From assembly GCF_000711725.1 (NCBI RefSeq), contig NZ_JONP01000021.1, positions 1 through 64,000 of the forward strand: a DNA stretch of 64,000 nucleotides, given 5' to 3'. Positions within the stretch are counted from its first letter, which is position 1. Every line of letters begins with the position of its first letter. Source of the DNA: Roseomonas aerilata DSM 19363. Its GTDB lineage: Bacteria; Pseudomonadota; Alphaproteobacteria; Acetobacterales; Acetobacteraceae. Shown here piece by piece: positions 61,243-64,000 of the stretch. The notes beneath the pieces were generated by a model. The model had not been told where the DNA came from and made no database searches. It saw only the letters and a program-made list of their open reading frames with translations. The translations under genes were made by a program, and so were the position numbers.

Positions 61243-61264
61243 TCGGGGGAATTCCTTCCCCCGA
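61243..61264. repeat. Dispersed palindromic element, copy 3
   Basis: Arms TCGGGGGAA and TTCCCCCGA with loop TTCC, flanked upstream by AAAAAAGATGGGGG. It has the same core and flank as copies at 12615 and 39598 and also lies between convergent genes (TctC and ndk). On the minus strand the flank reads CCCCCATCTTTTTT, so it looks like the ndk terminator. Confidence 0.7.
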
Positions 61265-61280
61265 CCTTCCTTGGCTTACT

Positions 61281-61703
61281 TCAGCCGACGATCTCGTGGC
61301 CGGCGAAGAAGAAGGCGATCTCGGTCGCCGCGTTCTCCGGGCTGTCCGAGCCGTGGACCGAGTTCGCCTCGATGCTCTCGGCAAACAGCTTGCGGACGGT
61401 GCCCTCGGCCGCGTTGGCGGGGTTGGTGGCGCCCATGATCTCGCGGTGCTTGGCCACCGCGTCCTCGCCCTCGAGCACCTGCACGACCACGGGGCCGGAG
61501 GTCATGAAGGAGACGAGGTCCTTGAAGAAGGGCCGCTCCTTGTGAACGCCGTAGAAGGTCTCGGCCATGGACTGGGTCATCTGGATGCGGCGCTGCGCAA
61601 CGATCCGGAGGCCCTTCTCCTCGAAGACAGCGTTGATCTTGCCGGTCAGGTTCCGGCGGGTCGCGTCGGGCTTGAGGATGCTGAAGGTGCGCTCGATGGC
61701 CAT
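61281..61703 (-). CDS. ndk: Nucleoside diphosphate kinase
   Basis: Transfers the gamma-phosphate of ATP to other nucleoside diphosphates via a phospho-His. The 140 residues match the family. [20 protein letters not shown] holds the conserved Lys, and [16 protein letters not shown] the catalytic His near residue 117, with [16 protein letters not shown] before it. Cytoplasmic, single gene. Starts at ATG 61703 and ends next to the palindromic element at 61264. Confidence 0.97.
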   Translation of the reverse strand: MAIERTFSILKPDATRRNLTGKINAVFEEKGLRIVAQRRIQMTQSMAETFYGVHKERPFFKDLVSFMTSGPVVVQVLEGEDAVAKHREIMGATNPANAAEGTVRKLFAESIEANSVHGSDSPENAATEIAFFFAGHEIVG

Positions 61704-61768
61704 GGTGGCGGGTTCCCTTGGTTGGTCAGGGGGCCGGTAGCGGCGCCGGGCGCTCTCGGCAAGGGGGG

Positions 61769-62956
61769 TCAGCGGGAGGGGGTCGGGGGGAAGTCGCTCC
61801 GCGCGACCCGCAGCAGGGCGTAGCCGAGCAGCCCCGAGAGGAAGGAGCCGCCGAGGATCCCGATCTTGGCCTCCGCCTGCAGCATCTCGTTGCCCGGGAA
61901 GGCAAGGAGGGTGACGAAGAGGCTCATCGTGAAGCCGATCCCGCAGAGAAGGGCGGTGCCGAAGAGCTGCGTGCGGCTGGCATAGGCCGGCATATCCGCG
62001 AGGCCGAGGCGGATGGCCAGGGTCGCCGCGGCGAAGACCCCGATGGCCTTGCCGATCAGCAGGCCGAGCCCGACGCCCAGCGTGACCGGCGCCGCCAGGG
62101 CCTCGGCGGGCAGGTTGAGGAAGGGCACGCCCGCATTCGCCAACCCGAAGACCGGCACGATGATGAAGCTGACGGGAACGGCGAGGGCGTGTTCCAGCCG
62201 GTGGAGCGGACTCAGCGTCTCGTCGTCCGGGGCAGCGACGCGGTGGCGGAGCGGGATGGTCAGGGCCAGGAAGACCCCGGCCAGGGTGGCGTGCACGCCC
62301 GAGCGCAGCATCAGCACCCAGAGCACGGCGCCGAGCGCCAGATAGGGCCAGAGCTTCAGCACGCCGAAGCGGTTCATCGCGGCCAGGACCGCGATTACCG
62401 CGGCGGCCGCGGCGAGGTCGGGCACCGAGAGGCCGCCGGTGTAGAAGACCGCGATGATGGCCACGGCGCCGAGGTCGTCGATGATGGCCAGCGCCGCCAG
62501 GAACACCCGGAGCGAGGCCGGAACGCGCTTGCCCAGCAAGGAAAGGACGCCCAGGGCGAAGGCGATGTCGGTCGCGGTGGGGATGGCCCAGCCATGCGAG
62601 GTGGCGGCTGGGTTGAGCAGCAGGAAGACGACGGCCGGTACCAGCATCCCCCCGGCGGCGGCCAGGCCCGGCAGCGCGCGCCGCGGCCAGGTCGCGAGTT
62701 GCCCGTCGATGGCCTCGCGCTTGATCTCCATGCCCACGAAGAGGAAGAAGAAGGCCATCAGCCCGTCATTGATCCACTCCGCCATCGGCAGCGGGCCGAG
62801 ATGGGCGTGCAGCACCGCCTGGTAGGCACCGTTCAGCGGCGTGTTGGCGATGACCAGCGCGAGGGCGGCCGCCCCCATCAGCACGAGCCCGCCGGAGGAT
62901 TCCGCCTCCAGAAAGCGGCGGAGGGCGCTCGTCGGCGCGTGGCGGGGCTCGGCCAT
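61769..62956 (-). CDS. nhaA: Na+/H+ antiporter NhaA
   Basis: Inner membrane antiporter that exchanges two H+ for one Na+ and helps pH and salt tolerance. About 12 helices. The family marks are [34 protein letters not shown] and [19 protein letters not shown] with the ion-binding Asp pair. ATG 62956 has AAGGA upstream and gives 395 residues, the usual size; the longer frame adds 18 Arg-rich residues. Divergent from the ABC-F gene. Confidence 0.96.
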   Translation of the reverse strand: MAEPRHAPTSALRRFLEAESSGGLVLMGAAALALVIANTPLNGAYQAVLHAHLGPLPMAEWINDGLMAFFFLFVGMEIKREAIDGQLATWPRRALPGLAAAGGMLVPAVVFLLLNPAATSHGWAIPTATDIAFALGVLSLLGKRVPASLRVFLAALAIIDDLGAVAIIAVFYTGGLSVPDLAAAAAVIAVLAAMNRFGVLKLWPYLALGAVLWVLMLRSGVHATLAGVFLALTIPLRHRVAAPDDETLSPLHRLEHALAVPVSFIIVPVFGLANAGVPFLNLPAEALAAPVTLGVGLGLLIGKAIGVFAAATLAIRLGLADMPAYASRTQLFGTALLCGIGFTMSLFVTLLAFPGNEMLQAEAKIGILGGSFLSGLLGYALLRVARSDFPPTPSR

Positions 62957-63093
62957 GCTCGTTCCTTCTCTTCGTCGGCCCCGGCCTAGCACGCGCCACA
63001 CCACCCGCAAGGGCCGCCCTTCCGGCGCACGGCAGCGCTGCGTTGCACAACGGATCGTTCCAACGGGGCCCCGGGCGGTATAGAAGCCGTGTC

Positions 63094-64000
63094 ATGACCG
63101 TCCTCGCCCTTCGCGACCTGACCATCCGCATGGCCGGCCGCACCCTGCTGGACGGCGCCAACCTTCAGCTCGACCCCGGCCGCAAGCTGGGGCTGGTGGG
63201 GCGGAACGGCGCCGGGAAGTCCACGCTGTTCCGCGCCCTGACCGGCGCCCTCTCGCCCGATGGCGGCGAGGTCCGCATCGCGGCGCGGGCGCGCATGGCC
63301 CATGTGGCGCAGGAGCAGCCGGGGACCGACGTGTCGCTGATCGATACTGTGCTGGCGGCTGATACCGAGCGCGCGGCGCTGCTGGCCGAGATGGAGCACG
63401 GCGATCCCGCCCGCGTGGCAGAGGTGCAGGAGCGGCTGATCGCGATCGGCGCCGACGCCGCGCCCGCGCGCGCCGGCGCGGTGCTGGCGGGCCTCGGCTT
63501 CGACGGCGCGGCGCAGCTCCGCCCGGTGCGGGAGTATTCGGGCGGCTGGCGGATGCGCGTGGCGCTGGCCTGCGCACTCTCGCTCGAGCCCGACCTGCTG
63601 CTGCTGGACGAGCCGACGAACCACCTCGACCTCGAGGCAACGATCTGGCTGGAGGGCTGGATCAAGCGCTTCCCGGGTGCGGCCATCATCATCTCCCACG
63701 ACCGGGAAGTGCTGGACGAGTGCGTGGACAGCATCGCCCATCTCGACCGCGGCAAGATCACGACTTATCCGGGCGGCTACTCCGAGTTCGTGCGCATCCG
63801 CACGGAGCGCATGGCCCAGCAGGCCGCGGCTAACGTGAAGATCATGGCCGAGCGCGCCCATATGCAGGCCTTCGTGGACCGCTTCCGCGCCAAGGCGAGC
63901 AAGGCGCGGCAGGCGCAGTCCCGCATCAAGGCACTGGAGAAGCTGCCGCCCGTGATGGCGACGGTGGAGGACGGGCCGACGCGCTTCGAGTTCCCCGACC
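63094..64000 (+). CDS. ABC-F family ATPase, 3' end cut by window
   Basis: Partial gene (at least 302 codons; no stop before the window end). Soluble twin-ATPase proteins of this family (Uup/EttA/YheS) act on ribosomes rather than as transporters. The first ATPase half is complete: Walker A LVGRNGAGKST, signature EYSGGWRMRVALACAL, Walker B LLLLDEPTNHLD and the switch IIISHDREVLDE. The linker with basic helices (FVDRFRAKASKARQAQSRIK) follows. The second ATPase domain lies outside. ATG 63094 is the first start in frame. YheS-like is my best guess. Confidence 0.93.
   Translation, partial: MTVLALRDLTIRMAGRTLLDGANLQLDPGRKLGLVGRNGAGKSTLFRALTGALSPDGGEVRIAARARMAHVAQEQPGTDVSLIDTVLAADTERAALLAEMEHGDPARVAEVQERLIAIGADAAPARAGAVLAGLGFDGAAQLRPVREYSGGWRMRVALACALSLEPDLLLLDEPTNHLDLEATIWLEGWIKRFPGAAIIISHDREVLDECVDSIAHLDRGKITTYPGGYSEFVRIRTERMAQQAAANVKIMAERAHMQAFVDRFRAKASKARQAQSRIKALEKLPPVMATVEDGPTRFEFPD

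Noticed and set aside
1-64000. Looked for CRISPR arrays, insertion sequences, integrases, toxin-antitoxin pairs and restriction genes
   Set aside because: None seen. No regularly spaced repeats and no transposase or defence-type motifs in the annotated proteins.

Overview
The window is a very GC-rich bacterial chromosome segment (about 70% GC by eye) with tightly packed, mostly short operons. Gene content points to an alphaproteobacterium: hrcA divergent from rph-rdgB, mutS-glnD, a malic enzyme-phosphotransacetylase fusion, an EipB/DUF1849 protein, and many family 5 and TctC-type binding proteins. A Roseomonas-like member of the Acetobacteraceae is my best guess, from gene style only. I see no insertion sequence, integrase, CRISPR array, rRNA or replication origin. 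The only tRNA is tRNA-Arg(CCG) at 6716-6792.

Layout. 13-6333: surface polysaccharide genes (asparagine synthase, GT4 glycosyltransferase, acyltransferase, O-antigen/O-glycosylation ligase and a small membrane protein). 6716-8192: tRNA-Arg and a membrane-anchored GH108 muramidase with its own promoter and a palindromic operator. 8266-12572: an operon of class III aminotransferase, family 5 binding protein and M20 peptidase, which reads as peptide or beta-amino acid use. 12665-16634: maeB and another binding protein. 16748-25508: housekeeping genes mutS-glnD, hrcA, rph-rdgB. 25593-27502: flagellar stator genes in the order motB-motA. 27525-33394: thioesterase, SDR, peroxiredoxin, AlgH, aspS, EipB. 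33419-39334: porin, secreted Pro-rich protein, thioesterase-MATE pair, alpha/beta hydrolase, FAH hydrolase. 39672-44015: AtzH-like protein, SDR, PAS protein, lipoprotein, then a clear TPP riboswitch in front of an oligopeptide-type binding protein. 44106-53381: LysR regulator, aldehyde dehydrogenase-BaiN pair, alcohol dehydrogenase, an exported argininosuccinate-lyase-like protein, a COG2509 flavoprotein and a luciferase-like oxidoreductase. 53416-54945: a LigD-type protein with phosphoesterase and polymerase domains but no ligase domain. 54977-62956: SDRs, zinc alcohol dehydrogenase, UraD with an extra C-terminal domain, lysozyme-like protein, GNAT, TctC protein, ndk, nhaA. 63094-end: an ABC-F ATPase cut by the window edge.

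The most notable signals are: (1) the TPP riboswitch at 42223-42311, whose only downstream genes are a 47-codon leader ORF and a family 5 solute-binding protein, so a thiamine-related ligand is suggested for a family normally linked to peptides; (2) the ligase-less PE-Pol LigD protein; (3) a dispersed palindrome with a GAA/TTC core around a four-base loop, present three times and each time between convergent genes; (4) a muramidase fused to a two-helix membrane module, with a palindrome inside its promoter spacer; (5) an argininosuccinate-lyase-family protein with a Sec signal peptide. Start codons were chosen from ribosome binding sites and family length, so several differ from the longest reading frame.
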